A stretch of 64,000 nt of DNA from CAVUCH01 sp963739995. GTDB taxonomy: Bacteria > Acidobacteriota > Vicinamibacteria > Vicinamibacterales > JAENWD01. A program made the position numbers and the translations under genes. The stretch spans positions 1 through 64,000 of the forward strand of contig CAVUCH010000001.1 of NCBI GenBank assembly GCA_963739995.1, given 5' to 3'. Each line of letters starts with the position of its first letter. Position 1 is the stretch's first letter. Below, one piece after another: positions 43,147 through 52,038 of this stretch. The notes beneath the pieces are model-generated. The model worked only from the letters and a program-made list of their open reading frames with translations, had not been told where the DNA came from and searched no databases.

Positions 43147-44007
43147 CTACCCGTCATACCCCCGCTGGATGGCCGCCGCGTCGAGCGGCAGCGTGGCGAT
43201 GGTATCGACCGCCGGCATCACCGGACGCCCTGTGCCCCGCGCGTCGTACGCCTTCAGATATTTCCGGCACTCGTTGCACCCGTACACCCGATACCGGCCG
43301 TCCCGGCTGGCGAACGACGTGATGCCGCCCGGCGCATTGCTGCCGCAGAACGGGCATGCCGTGGTGAACGGCCACTGGGCGGTGCAGCGTCCGCAGATCA
43401 GCCAGCGATCCCCACCCGACGGCAGCACGGCAAACTCCGGCTCGCCCCCGCATAAGAGGCACCAGGGTCGGTTCCACTCGGCCCTATCCAGTCGGGTCAT
43501 CCAGACGTCGGCGCAGCGCGCAAGAAACGGGCGCAGCGCCACCGCGAGTACCTGGTCGAGCATGGCCGGTTGGCTCGCGTCCGCGGGGATTACCGCGTCA
43601 GGGCGTGGTGTGCGGTTGTAGTAGTCCGTCGTAACCGCCTGCAGCCGGTCCCCGTCGCGCGCGAGCAGCTGGATGGCGGCGTGATCGGCGGTATCCAGCA
43701 CCTCGTAGCGGCGCAGCACGTCGCCGGTCTGCCGGAAGACGAGCCGGAAATCGGACCAGTCCAGCTGCACGTCCGGGAAGTCCACGAGGCGCTCGCCGCT
43801 GCGCATCCGCTGCCTGACGAACGCCTCGTCGCGCTGGACGAATGGCGTGCTCATGCGGGCCTGCATGCGACGCTGCAGCTCGACCAGCTCGATCTGCATC
43901 GCGATCGCGCCCGCCAGCTCCGGGTGCTGCGTCTTGAGGGCCCGCAGTTCCAGAATTTCGCGCGGTTCGACGCGGCCGGGGCGCGGGGAACGAGGCTCGT
44001 GCGGCAC
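43147..44007 (-). CDS. FdhE-like formate dehydrogenase accessory protein
   Basis: FdhE is a rubredoxin-like iron protein needed for active respiratory formate dehydrogenase. The 286-residue product has the typical plan: an alpha-helical N-half with PREILELRALKTQHPELA, and a C-half with zinc/iron knuckles CLLCG, CGRC, CPFCG and CNEC followed by RKYLKAYD, a family landmark. GTG 44007 is the likely start; the frame is open further upstream. No formate dehydrogenase genes are in the window, so its partner must be elsewhere. Confidence 0.85.
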   Translation of the reverse strand: MPHEPRSPRPGRVEPREILELRALKTQHPELAGAIAMQIELVELQRRMQARMSTPFVQRDEAFVRQRMRSGERLVDFPDVQLDWSDFRLVFRQTGDVLRRYEVLDTADHAAIQLLARDGDRLQAVTTDYYNRTPRPDAVIPADASQPAMLDQVLAVALRPFLARCADVWMTRLDRAEWNRPWCLLCGGEPEFAVLPSGGDRWLICGRCTAQWPFTTACPFCGSNAPGGITSFASRDGRYRVYGCNECRKYLKAYDARGTGRPVMPAVDTIATLPLDAAAIQRGYDG

Positions 44008-44219
44008 ACGGCGATTCTGTCCCGGCCCGTGGCACAGCGCAAGGGTTGCGTCGCACCCTGGCAGGCGCGATCGGCGTCTCAGCCTAGAGGAAAGTGGCTC
44101 CTCCCCATCTGATACACTCGTGGTTTTGGCGGGCACGGATCGCCCGCGGCGGGGCACCCGCAGAAGGTCGTGTGGCCGCCCCAACAGGCGCGTTACTGCC
44201 GGAGCACGGAGACGAATTC

Positions 44220-44552
44220 ATGGCGTCAGACAAGGTTCAGGTGATCACCGATAGCAATTTCGGTGACACGGTGTTGCAGGCCAGCCAACCGGTCCTCGTC
44301 GATTTCTGGGCGGAGTGGTGCATGCCGTGCCGCCGGATCGCGCCGACGGTGGATGCGCTTGCCGCAGATCTCGATGGCAGGGCGGTCGTCGGGAAGATGA
44401 ATGTTGACGAGAACCCGCGGACGCCGATGCAGTATTCGGTGCGCGGGATCCCGACTCTGCTCGTGTTCAAGGCCGGCCAGGTGGTCGATCAGGTCGTCGG
44501 AGTGGTGACGCGAGAACAGCTCGCCTCCATCATGGAGAAGCATTTGTCATGA
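44220..44552 (+). CDS. trxA: Thioredoxin
   Basis: The 110-residue thioredoxin reduces protein disulphides and is itself reduced by the adjacent reductase. The fold markers VLVDFWAEWC, the cis-Pro region RGIPTLLVFKAG and the conserved KMNVDENP are present. The active site is WCMPC (Cys34, Cys37) rather than the usual WCGPC; Met at that position should alter redox potential or partner choice. ATG 44220 has GGAGA upstream. It overlaps trxB by four bases (ATGA). A TACACT box at 44113-44118 may be its -10. Confidence 0.94.
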   Translation: MASDKVQVITDSNFGDTVLQASQPVLVDFWAEWCMPCRRIAPTVDALAADLDGRAVVGKMNVDENPRTPMQYSVRGIPTLLVFKAGQVVDQVVGVVTREQLASIMEKHLS

Positions 44553-45508
44553 GCACCCCTCGGCAGGTCCTCATCATCGGCTCGGGTCCGGCAGGCCTCA
44601 CCGCGGCCATTTACGCGGCGCGCGCGAACCTCACGCCGCTGGTGATCGAGGGGTACGAGGCCGGCGGACAGCTGATGCTCACCTCGAGCGTCGAGAACTG
44701 GCCGGGGTATCGCGATGGGATCATGGGACCGGCGCTGATGGAGGAGCTGCGGGCGCAGGCGGTTCGTTTCGGAGCCGAGATCGTGCAGGGCCAGGTGTCC
44801 GCGGTCGACCTTGGCCGACGGCCGTTCGCGGTCCGTACCGACGAAGCGGAATACACGGCCGACGCGCTGATCGTCGCGACCGGTGCGTCGGCGCGATGGC
44901 TCGGACTCCCCTCGGAGAAGGCGCTCGTCGGGCGTGGTGTATCGAGCTGCGCCACGTGCGATGGGGCGTTCTTCAGAGACCAGCCGATTGCCGTCGTAGG
45001 TGGTGGCGACACGGCTCTCGAAGAGGCCCTGTTCCTGACGCGGTTTGCCTCAGAGGTGACGCTCGTGCATCGCCGCGACAAGCTGCGTGCGTCGAAGATC
45101 ATGCAGGACAAGGCGCGCGCAAACCCCAAGATCCGGTTTGTGTGGAACTCCGTCGTCGAGGAGATCGCCGACGTCGAGAAGGGCGAGGTGACCGGCGTCA
45201 CGCTTCGCAGCCTCACGACGGGCGAACGGGCGGAGCTGCCGGTTCAGGGCGTCTTCGTGGCGATTGGCCACACACCGAACACGGCATTGTTCGCCAACCA
45301 GCTCGAGATGAACCCGAGCGGCTACATTCTCACGCACTCGGGAACGCGCACCAGCGTGCCAGGGGTGTTCGCGGCGGGAGACGTGCAGGACCACGTGTAC
45401 CGCCAGGCCATCACCGCGGCTGGCAGCGGCTGCATGGCGGCAATGGACGCCGAGAAGTATCTCGAAGGGGTTCCGCAGCACATCGGCGAGGCGGCTGCGA
45501 CCGCCTGA
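44549..45508 (+). CDS. trxB: Thioredoxin reductase
   Basis: TrxB passes electrons from NADPH through FAD to thioredoxin. The 319-residue flavoprotein has the FAD loop IIGSGPAGLTAAIYAARA at residues 9-26, the redox pair CATC (Cys134, Cys137), the NADPH loop VVGGGDTALEEALFLT near 152 and the C-terminal GVFAAGDVQDHVYRQAITAAGSG. Translational coupling to trxA makes a complete thioredoxin system in one operon. Confidence 0.97.
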   Translation: MSTPRQVLIIGSGPAGLTAAIYAARANLTPLVIEGYEAGGQLMLTSSVENWPGYRDGIMGPALMEELRAQAVRFGAEIVQGQVSAVDLGRRPFAVRTDEAEYTADALIVATGASARWLGLPSEKALVGRGVSSCATCDGAFFRDQPIAVVGGGDTALEEALFLTRFASEVTLVHRRDKLRASKIMQDKARANPKIRFVWNSVVEEIADVEKGEVTGVTLRSLTTGERAELPVQGVFVAIGHTPNTALFANQLEMNPSGYILTHSGTRTSVPGVFAAGDVQDHVYRQAITAAGSGCMAAMDAEKYLEGVPQHIGEAAATA

Positions 45509-45535
45509 TTCCGGCCGGAACGCGAATCGTCAACG

Positions 45536-45561
45536 GCGAACCACGACGTCACGTGGTTCGC
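45536..45561. terminator. Hairpin between convergent trxB and mnmA
   Basis: GCGAACCACG (45536-45545) pairs perfectly with CGTGGTTCGC (45552-45561) around a six-base loop. It covers the mnmA stop codon. A shared terminator is plausible although no U-run follows. Confidence 0.5.
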
Positions 45562-46652
45562 TCGATCCAGCCTCCCCCCATCACCTCGTCATCCACATAG
45601 AACACGACGGCCTGGCCCGGCGTGACCGCGCGCTGCGGCTCGGCAAATTCCACGTGCGCACGTCCACCAGGCAGGGTTTGCACCCTGGCGCGCGCCGCCG
45701 TGTGGCGGTGACGGATCTGGACGGAGGCGTCGAGGGGGCTTCCCGGCGGAGCACCGGCGACCCAGTTGACACCGGCGGCCGTGAGGCGCGTCTCTTCGAG
45801 CGCCTCGCGGGGGCCAACCACGACGGTGCGGTCGGACGGATCGAGCGCGAGGACATACAGCGGCTCCGACGCGGAGAGCTTCAGGCCCTTGCGTTGTCCG
45901 ACGGTGTAGCGATGGATGCCCGCGTGGCGGCCGAGCACGCGTCCGGCTCGGTCGGTGATCGCGCCGCCCACGGCGGCCTCCGGCGCGTGCCGCGCAACGA
46001 AGCTGGCGTAGTCGCCATCGGGCACGAAGCAGATTTCCTGGCTGTCCGGCTTCTCCGCCACCGCCAAGCCGAGCCCGCGTGCGTGTGCGCGCACCTCGGG
46101 CTTGGTCAGTGCGCCGACCGGGAAACGGGCACGCGAGAGCTGCGCCTGGTCGAGAGAGAACAGGAAATACGATTGGTCCTTCGACGCATCGAGGCCACGC
46201 CTGAGGCGATAGCGTCCGGTCGTCTCGTCGTGTTCGACGCGTGCGTAGTGCCCCGTGGCCACGTGGTCGGCGCCGAGACCGCGCGCCCGCTCGAGCAGCG
46301 TCGCAAACTTCAGGTCGCTGTTGCAATGCGCGCAGGGCAGGGGCGTGCGCCCTCCGGCGTACTCGCGGACGAAGTTCGAGATGACCTGAGCCTCGAACTG
46401 CCGCTCGAAGTTCATGATGTAGTGGGGGATGCCGATGGCCGCCGCGACGCGACGGGCGTCGGCGAGATCATCCAGGGTGCAGCAGCTGCCAAACCCCTCG
46501 CCCGGCGCCCCTTCGCGCTGATCGTACAGCTGCATCGACACGCCAATCGTCTCGACGCGGCTGAGCGCCACGAGCGCGGCGGCGACCGAGGAGTCCACGC
46601 CGCCGGACATGGCGACGACGACGCGCGCTGGGCCTCTCGGAGGAGTGGTCAT
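45549..46652 (-). CDS. mnmA: tRNA 2-thiouridylase MnmA
   Basis: MnmA thiolates the wobble uridine of Lys, Glu and Gln tRNAs using sulphur from a cysteine desulphurase. The 367-residue protein has the PP-loop VVVAMSGGVDSSVAAAL near residue 13, the first catalytic Cys region PCAHCNSDLKF near 110, GHYARV, the DQSYFLF segment near 158, the second Cys in SQEICFVPDG near 203 and GQRKGL. ATG 46652 overlaps the desulphurase stop. A much longer open frame upstream in this register is a shadow of that gene. Confidence 0.96.
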   Translation of the reverse strand: MTTPPRGPARVVVAMSGGVDSSVAAALVALSRVETIGVSMQLYDQREGAPGEGFGSCCTLDDLADARRVAAAIGIPHYIMNFERQFEAQVISNFVREYAGGRTPLPCAHCNSDLKFATLLERARGLGADHVATGHYARVEHDETTGRYRLRRGLDASKDQSYFLFSLDQAQLSRARFPVGALTKPEVRAHARGLGLAVAEKPDSQEICFVPDGDYASFVARHAPEAAVGGAITDRAGRVLGRHAGIHRYTVGQRKGLKLSASEPLYVLALDPSDRTVVVGPREALEETRLTAAGVNWVAGAPPGSPLDASVQIRHRHTAARARVQTLPGGRAHVEFAEPQRAVTPGQAVVFYVDDEVMGGGWIERTT

Positions 46653-47812
46653 GCGCCAACGGCCGCACGGGTGAGCGCCCGGAGCTTCTGCACGAGACCG
46701 GGGAGCACGCTCACCACGCGATCGATCTCCGCCTCCGTATTGGCCGCGCCAAGGCTGAAGCGCAATGAGCTCTGCGCGCGCGCGGCACCGAGCCCCATCG
46801 CCTTCAGGACGTGGGAGGGCTCGAGCGTGCCCGACGAGCAGGCCGACCCGGTGGAGACCGCGATGCCTTCTAAATCGAGCGCGATGAGCAGCGACTCGGC
46901 CTCGACACGCTCGAAGCTGATGTTCGTCGTGTTGGGCACGCGCTCGCCAGACCCGCCGTTGACCTCCGTGTGCGGTACGCCACGGATGATGCCCCCTTCG
47001 AGGCGATCGCGCAGGGCGCCCATCCGCCGCTGATACTCGTCGAGCGCGTCCATCGCCAGCCGCGCGGCTACGCCCATGCCCACGAGCGCAGGAACATTTT
47101 CCGTGCCGGCGCGGCGATTGCGCTCCTGCCGGCCGCCCGTCATCTGCTGCGTGAGCCGCACGCCGCGGCGAACCCACAGCGCGCCGACGCCCTTGGGCCC
47201 GTAGAACTTGTGCGCGGAGACCGACAGGAGATCGACGCCGAGCGCCCGGGCCGACACGGGAATCTTTCCGGCCGACTGCACCGCGTCGGTGTGCATGAGG
47301 GCGCCACGCTCGTGCGCGAGCGCCGCGATCGAGGCGACCGGCTGCACGGTGCCGACTTCGTTGTTCGCGTGCATCACCGAGACGAGCGCCGTGGTGTCGG
47401 ACACCGCCTCCCGGACGGCCTCGGGTGACACCACGCCGCTGCTCTCGACGGGAACGACTGTCAGCGTCCACCCTCGCCGGGCCAGCGCGCGCGAGGTCTG
47501 CAGAACGGCTTCGTGCTCGATCCCGCTGACCACGATCCCCCGGCGCCCCGTCGGCTCGCACGCCTCGGCGGCCCCGCGGATTGCCAGGTTGATCGCCTCG
47601 GTGCCGCCGGCCGTAAAGATCACCTCCGGGGGCTCGCCCCCGATGAGTGCCCCGACCGATGCCCGGGCCTGGTCGATGGCACCCTTCGCCTGTTGACCGA
47701 AGCTGTGCACGCTCGAGCCATTCCCCACCAGGTCGCGCATCGCCCGCATCACCGCCTCGATGACGGCATCGGCGGGGGGCGTGGTGGCATTGTGATCGAG
47801 ATAGATCCGCAT
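46649..47812 (-). CDS. Cysteine desulphurase (NifS/IscS family)
   Basis: This PLP enzyme takes sulphur from cysteine for iron-sulphur clusters and tRNA thiolation. The 387-residue protein begins MRIYLDHNATTP and shows SGIEHEAVLQT, the HTDAVQSAGKIP segment near 195, the PLP-lysine motif SAHKFYGPKGVGAL near 218 and the sulphur-accepting Cys loop STGSACSSGTLEPSHVL near 340 (group I type). ATG 47812. It is coupled to mnmA, its likely sulphur acceptor. No iscU or iscA is nearby. Confidence 0.94.
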   Translation of the reverse strand: MRIYLDHNATTPPADAVIEAVMRAMRDLVGNGSSVHSFGQQAKGAIDQARASVGALIGGEPPEVIFTAGGTEAINLAIRGAAEACEPTGRRGIVVSGIEHEAVLQTSRALARRGWTLTVVPVESSGVVSPEAVREAVSDTTALVSVMHANNEVGTVQPVASIAALAHERGALMHTDAVQSAGKIPVSARALGVDLLSVSAHKFYGPKGVGALWVRRGVRLTQQMTGGRQERNRRAGTENVPALVGMGVAARLAMDALDEYQRRMGALRDRLEGGIIRGVPHTEVNGGSGERVPNTTNISFERVEAESLLIALDLEGIAVSTGSACSSGTLEPSHVLKAMGLGAARAQSSLRFSLGAANTEAEIDRVVSVLPGLVQKLRALTRAAVGA

Positions 47813-47860
47813 CGATTCCAGAAGTGTAGCATCGCCCCTAACTGACGGCGCGAAAACGGG

Positions 47861-47890
47861 TAGACAACCTTTTCGCCCCTCCCATATACT
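47861..47890 (+). promoter_or_regulatory. Sigma70-type promoter of the bactofilin operon
   Basis: TAGACA (47861-47866) and TATACT (47885-47890) are 18 bases apart, about 85 bases before ATG 47975, in the region divergent from the desulphurase gene. Confidence 0.65.
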
Positions 47891-47974
47891 GACGGGGCTT
47901 GGTTCCCCTGCAGCGATCACATATTCCGGGGCGGTGCGTTCGAACAGAACACACGAATAGCGGAGGTTTCAACG

Positions 47975-48526
47975 ATGTGGAAACGGGATGAGGCGGTGAA
48001 GCCGTCCGGGCCGGCGGCAGGGGTTCCAGCTCCGGCCGCGCCTGTGGCGCCACCGGCGGCGGCGCCGGTCGCGACCCAGCGCTCTGACGAGCCGCGCACC
48101 ACGTTACGCGACGTGGTCAACATCGGCAAGTCGGTGGTCATCAAGGGTGAGCTGAACGGCAGCGAGGATCTCACGGTCGAGGGATATGTCGAGGGCCGCG
48201 TCGAGCTGCGCGATCACGTGCTGACGGTGGGCCCGAACGGACGCATCAAGGCGGAGGTGTTTGCCAAGGCCGTCATCGTGCTCGGCGAGGTCACCGGGAA
48301 TGTGACCGCCAACGAGAAGGTGGACATCCGAGACAAGGGGTCCGTGGACGGCGACATCATCTCGCCGCGCGTGGCGATCGCCGAGGGCGCGCACTTCCGC
48401 GGCAGCGTCGACATGCAGCGGGCCGGCGGCGTCAAACCGGTCCGGACCGAGACGAAGCCTGGGGATGCGAGGCCCGATACCAAGACAACACCAGCGCCCC
48501 AGCCAGCAATGAAAATGGGCGTCTAG
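47975..48526 (+). CDS. Bactofilin
   Basis: Bactofilins polymerise into nucleotide-free filaments that scaffold cell-shape and polar proteins at the inner membrane. The 183-residue product has a Pro/Ala-rich disordered head (about 8-38), a beta-helix core with the repeating pattern VVIKGELNGSEDLTVEGYVEG, VLTVGPNGRIKAEV and VIVLGEVTGNVTA, and a disordered Pro/Thr tail. GGAGG lies eight bases before the ATG. It is followed by a methyltransferase-like gene, probably the same operon. Confidence 0.94.
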   Translation: MWKRDEAVKPSGPAAGVPAPAAPVAPPAAAPVATQRSDEPRTTLRDVVNIGKSVVIKGELNGSEDLTVEGYVEGRVELRDHVLTVGPNGRIKAEVFAKAVIVLGEVTGNVTANEKVDIRDKGSVDGDIISPRVAIAEGAHFRGSVDMQRAGGVKPVRTETKPGDARPDTKTTPAPQPAMKMGV

Positions 48527-48596
48527 GACGAGACCGCAACCGCACGGACGGCGGGGCCGCCGCCGTCCGCACTCCAGCCACACATGAGGAGTCGAG

Positions 48597-49310
48597 TTGG
48601 CCGACGAGTCCGTCCGCGGTCTCACCGGGTTCCTGTCGCGCCTGGGAAGTCGTCGCGCGCCTGAGCCGGCCGACTCGCCGATGATCGAGTCCGCGCCGCC
48701 CCCCAGGGAGGCCGCCACCCAACCCACGAAGGCACTCCGCAAATTCCTGCGCACATTCGAGGCCCAGGATGCTCCGGTGCTGCTCGATCTCGGCCCGGTC
48801 ATCGGGCCCAATCTGACCTTCTTCGGCGAGACGCTCGGCTGCAAAGTGTTCATCGAAGATCTCTACGCGGACATCGAGCAGCACGTACGCGCGGGGACCA
48901 CGGCCGACCTGCCAGCATTTCTCGGCGAGCGGTTGACGCAGCCGGCCGGCAGCATCGACGGGATTCTCGCCTGGGACCTGATGGACTATCTCGAGCCGCC
49001 GGCCGCGCAGGTGCTGGCCGCCCAACTGTCGCGCATCATGAAGGTGAACGGGGCGCTGCTTGGCTTCTTCAGCACGGCGCTCCAACCCGCCGATCTCCAC
49101 TACACGAAGTTCGTCATCAATGACGATCAGACCCTCCGCCACCGAACGTACCCCGCCTCGCGGGGCCGCCAGCGTGTGCTCCAGAACCGCGACATCCTCC
49201 GGCTGTTCGACACGCTCCGCGTGTCGGACTCGTTTCTCCTGCAGACGAACGTGCGCGAGATCCTCTTCCGCAAGCCTGCGTACCTGACGCCCTCATCGAT
49301 CGAGATTTAG
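48597..49310 (+). CDS. Methyltransferase-like protein linked to bactofilin
   Basis: The 237-residue product starts at TTG 48597 with GAGGAG five bases upstream. Residues about 55-190 resemble a class I methyltransferase: VLLDLGPVIGPNLTFFGETLG (SAM-loop position but without GxGxG), KVFIEDLYADIE, GILAWDLMDYL and LSRIMKVNGALLGFF. The degenerate glycine loop raises doubt about SAM binding. The C-terminus RVLQNRDILRLFDTL also recurs in this type of protein. Seventy bases separate it from bactofilin. Confidence 0.72.
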   Translation: MADESVRGLTGFLSRLGSRRAPEPADSPMIESAPPPREAATQPTKALRKFLRTFEAQDAPVLLDLGPVIGPNLTFFGETLGCKVFIEDLYADIEQHVRAGTTADLPAFLGERLTQPAGSIDGILAWDLMDYLEPPAAQVLAAQLSRIMKVNGALLGFFSTALQPADLHYTKFVINDDQTLRHRTYPASRGRQRVLQNRDILRLFDTLRVSDSFLLQTNVREILFRKPAYLTPSSIEI

Positions 49311-49759
49311 TGCCGTTGTTCGGCTGAAGGAGTAGCGCCTTGGGGCGGCGCATCCCGGCTGGGGGCGTTGCTCCTCGTTCAAACACTCCCGGGATTTTCC
49401 AGGGTCCGTCTTGCCAGGCGGGTGCGGGGCTTCGAGATTCACGACAGCTTTCAACCGAGGTACGCCACTGGTGGCCGACATGGTCCGGCACTCACCAGCA
49501 GAGCCGTGTGGTACCATCGGCCGATAGCCGTCGTCCGTTGTCATGGCTTCATCAGCGATGATGCGACGACATTCAGGCTGCCGACCGCAGGCTGCAGGGC
49601 CGATCTGGCCCTCAGACCCCGACGGCCAGGGTCCGCTGCCGTCACCGGCGATGCCGCCATCCCCGGGGGCCGCTGGTCTCGCCAGCCCCGACGGCCCTGC
49701 AGTCTGTCGTCTACGCCTGCAGCCGAATGTCACATCTGAGATTAATGTAGGGCACTACC
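49311..49759. other. 449-base gene-free interval
   Basis: No frame has coding character or a recognised product. The string CCCCGACGGCC occurs twice (about 49618 and 49688), and CTGCAGGGCC near 49591 is inverted as GGCCCTGCAG near 49695, which could fold into a long-range hairpin. A structured RNA or a decayed repeat is possible; I see nothing firmer. Confidence 0.3.
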
Positions 49760-50977
49760 ATGATTAGTCTGGACTTGTCTGACGAACAGCTCCTGCTCGA
49801 GGCGTCGGTGCGGCAGTGGGCGGCCCGGGAGGTTGCGCCGCACATCAGGGAGTGCGACCGCCAGCACCGGTTCGACCCGCGGGTGTTGCCGCAGATGGCG
49901 GACCTCGGTCTGCTTGGCGTCTGCGTCCCGGCCGAGTACGGCGGGGCCGGGATGGATTACATCGCGCTGGGCCTGGCGAGTGAAGAGCTCGAATACGTAG
50001 ACACTTCGCTCCGCGTGATCCTCTCCGTGCACGTGGGGCTCAACTCGCTGACCCTGCTGGCGTGGGGCACGGACGATCAGAAGCAGCGCTACCTCGTGCC
50101 ACAGGCGCAGGGCAAGAAGATCGCCACCTTCGGCCTCACCGAGCCGGCAGCGGGCTCCGACGTGCGCGGCATCCAGACCGTCGCCATCCAGCAGGGTGAT
50201 CGGTACCGTCTCACCGGCGAGAAGATGTGGATCTCGCTCGCCGACGTCGCCGACAACTTCCTCGTCTTCGCGTGGACGGACCTCGAAAAGAAGAAGGTGC
50301 GCGACACCTCCGGTATCAGCGCTTTCATCGTGGAGCGCAGCATGCCGGGGTTCTCGAGCGCCACCCTCAAGGAAAAGTGGGGCATCCTCGCCGGGAACAC
50401 CGGTTCGTTCAAGATGGACGACGTCGAGGTGCCGGCCGCGAACATGGTGGGACGACCGGACGAGGGCTTCAAAATCGCGATGTTCGCCCTCGATCAGGGC
50501 CGCTACACCGTCGCCGCCGGGGCCACGGGTCTCATCCGCGCGTGCCGCGACGCGAGCTCGAAGTACGCCCGCGAGCGCAAGACGTTCGGTTCGGAGATCG
50601 GGGAGCATCAGCTCGTGAAGGAAATGATCGCGCAGATGGAGTCCGACTACCAGGCCGCGCGCCTGCTCTGGCTGCGATCCGGGTGGTTGAAGAACGAAGG
50701 GCGCCGCAACACCCGCGAGACCGGGCTTGCGAAGTGGTTTGCCACCGTCGCCTCGGAGCGTGCGGCGAGCGACGCCGTGCAGGTGCACGGAGCCAACGGC
50801 TACTCCGATGAATACCCCGTAGGCCGCTTCTATCGGAACTGCAAAGGCGCGGTCATCTACGAGGGCACCCGCGAGATTCACAAGGTGATGCAAGCCGACT
50901 ACGTGCTCGGGTATCGCACCGACCGCCCGACGCGCTGCGATTTGCCGCCGGTGCAGGCGGCGCTCGCCTCCCGTTGA
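49760..50977 (+). CDS. Acyl-CoA dehydrogenase
   Basis: This FAD enzyme introduces the alpha-beta double bond in acyl-CoA oxidation. The 405-residue protein has LSDEQLLLEASVRQWA at the start, the FAD motif FGLTEPAAGSDVRGIQT near residue 125, GEKMWIS near 153, the ARERKTFG segment near 277 and the catalytic base Glu368 in YEGTREIH. This position of Glu is that of short/medium-chain and glutaryl-CoA types. Substrate cannot be fixed, since no beta-oxidation neighbours are present. ATG 49760. Confidence 0.93.
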   Translation: MISLDLSDEQLLLEASVRQWAAREVAPHIRECDRQHRFDPRVLPQMADLGLLGVCVPAEYGGAGMDYIALGLASEELEYVDTSLRVILSVHVGLNSLTLLAWGTDDQKQRYLVPQAQGKKIATFGLTEPAAGSDVRGIQTVAIQQGDRYRLTGEKMWISLADVADNFLVFAWTDLEKKKVRDTSGISAFIVERSMPGFSSATLKEKWGILAGNTGSFKMDDVEVPAANMVGRPDEGFKIAMFALDQGRYTVAAGATGLIRACRDASSKYARERKTFGSEIGEHQLVKEMIAQMESDYQAARLLWLRSGWLKNEGRRNTRETGLAKWFATVASERAASDAVQVHGANGYSDEYPVGRFYRNCKGAVIYEGTREIHKVMQADYVLGYRTDRPTRCDLPPVQAALASR

Positions 50978-51031
50978 TCGACGGCCCCGCGGACCGGGTG
51001 CGGCCGCGGGCGTGCCCGGGATGGATGGCTG

Positions 51032-52030
51032 ATGGAATCTGATCTCTCCCTCGAGTTTCTCAGGGTCGTCGAGCAGGCCGCGATCGCGTGCGCCCACACC
51101 ATGGGCCTCGGCGACGGCAAGCGGTCGGATCACGCGGCGGTCGAAGCGATGCGGCGCGAGCTCGATCGCGTGCCGATCGACGGCTGCATCGTCATCGGCG
51201 AGGGGGAGCGCGATGAGGCGCCGATGCTCTACATCGGCGAGCGCGTGGGGCTGGCCAACGTCTGGCGCGCCAGCGGTCGCGCGGGCCTTGGGCCGCCGCA
51301 GATCGATATCGCGGTCGACCCGCTCGAGGGCACGAATCTCTGCGCCACGGGAGCGCCCGGCGCGATAGCGGTGCTCGCCGCCTCCGAACGCGGAGGACTC
51401 CTGCACGCGCCCGACCTCTACATGGAGAAGCTCGTCGTTCCGTCGCCCGCGAAGAACGCGGTCGACATAGACGCGCCGGTTGCCGACAACCTGCAGGCAG
51501 TTGCCAGGGCGCTCGAGCGGGAGGTGGACGATCTCGTCATCGTGGTGCTCGACCGGCCCCGACACGAGAAGCTGATCGCCGACATCCGGGCCGCCGGCGC
51601 CAGGATTCGGCTCATTGGCGACGGAGACCTTTCCGCCGCGATAGTCGCGGCCGTTGTCGGCACCGGCGTGCACGCGGTCATGGGCACCGGTGGTGCGCCC
51701 GAGGGCGTGCTCACCGCGGCGGCGATGCGGTGCCTGAACGGTGAGATCTACGCGCGGCTGGTCGTGCGAACCGAGGAGGAGGAGGCGCGCTGCCAGGCCA
51801 TGGGGATCCCCGACACGAAACGCGTGTACCGCGCGGCCGACCTCGCCCCTGGACGCTCCTTGATCTTCGCGGCCACGGGCGTCACCGACGGCTCGCTGAT
51901 GAAGGGCGTCCGGTTCTTCGGCGACGGCACACGCACCCAATCGCTGGTCATGCAGACCGATCCGCGACAGGTGCGCTTCATCGACAGCATTCACGTCAAC
52001 GACGCGGACGACGTGAAGATCCGGTTCTGA
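51032..52030 (+). CDS. glpX: Fructose-1,6-bisphosphatase, class II
   Basis: GlpX removes the 1-phosphate of fructose 1,6-bisphosphate in gluconeogenesis, opposing pfkA. The 332-residue product has the metal motifs GEGERDEAPMLYIGE near residue 54 and DIAVDPLEGTN near 92, LIGDGDLSAAI near 190 and VMGTGGAPEGVLTAAAMRC near 212, all typical of class II. ATG 51032. The MFS gene starts eight bases after its stop. Confidence 0.95.
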   Translation: MESDLSLEFLRVVEQAAIACAHTMGLGDGKRSDHAAVEAMRRELDRVPIDGCIVIGEGERDEAPMLYIGERVGLANVWRASGRAGLGPPQIDIAVDPLEGTNLCATGAPGAIAVLAASERGGLLHAPDLYMEKLVVPSPAKNAVDIDAPVADNLQAVARALEREVDDLVIVVLDRPRHEKLIADIRAAGARIRLIGDGDLSAAIVAAVVGTGVHAVMGTGGAPEGVLTAAAMRCLNGEIYARLVVRTEEEEARCQAMGIPDTKRVYRAADLAPGRSLIFAATGVTDGSLMKGVRFFGDGTRTQSLVMQTDPRQVRFIDSIHVNDADDVKIRF

Positions 52031-52038
52031 GGCGGCGC

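Noticed and set aside
46653..47561. A 670-residue fusion of an upstream domain with MnmA
   Set aside because: The upstream part is the shadow of the cysteine desulphurase in another frame; MnmA homology begins at ATG 46652.
49742..51994. A 750-codon open frame on the minus strand opposite the acyl-CoA dehydrogenase and glpX
   Set aside because: It is antisense to two well-supported genes, has no family motif, and is rich in His, Arg, Asp and Gly as expected from reverse reading of high-GC coding DNA.
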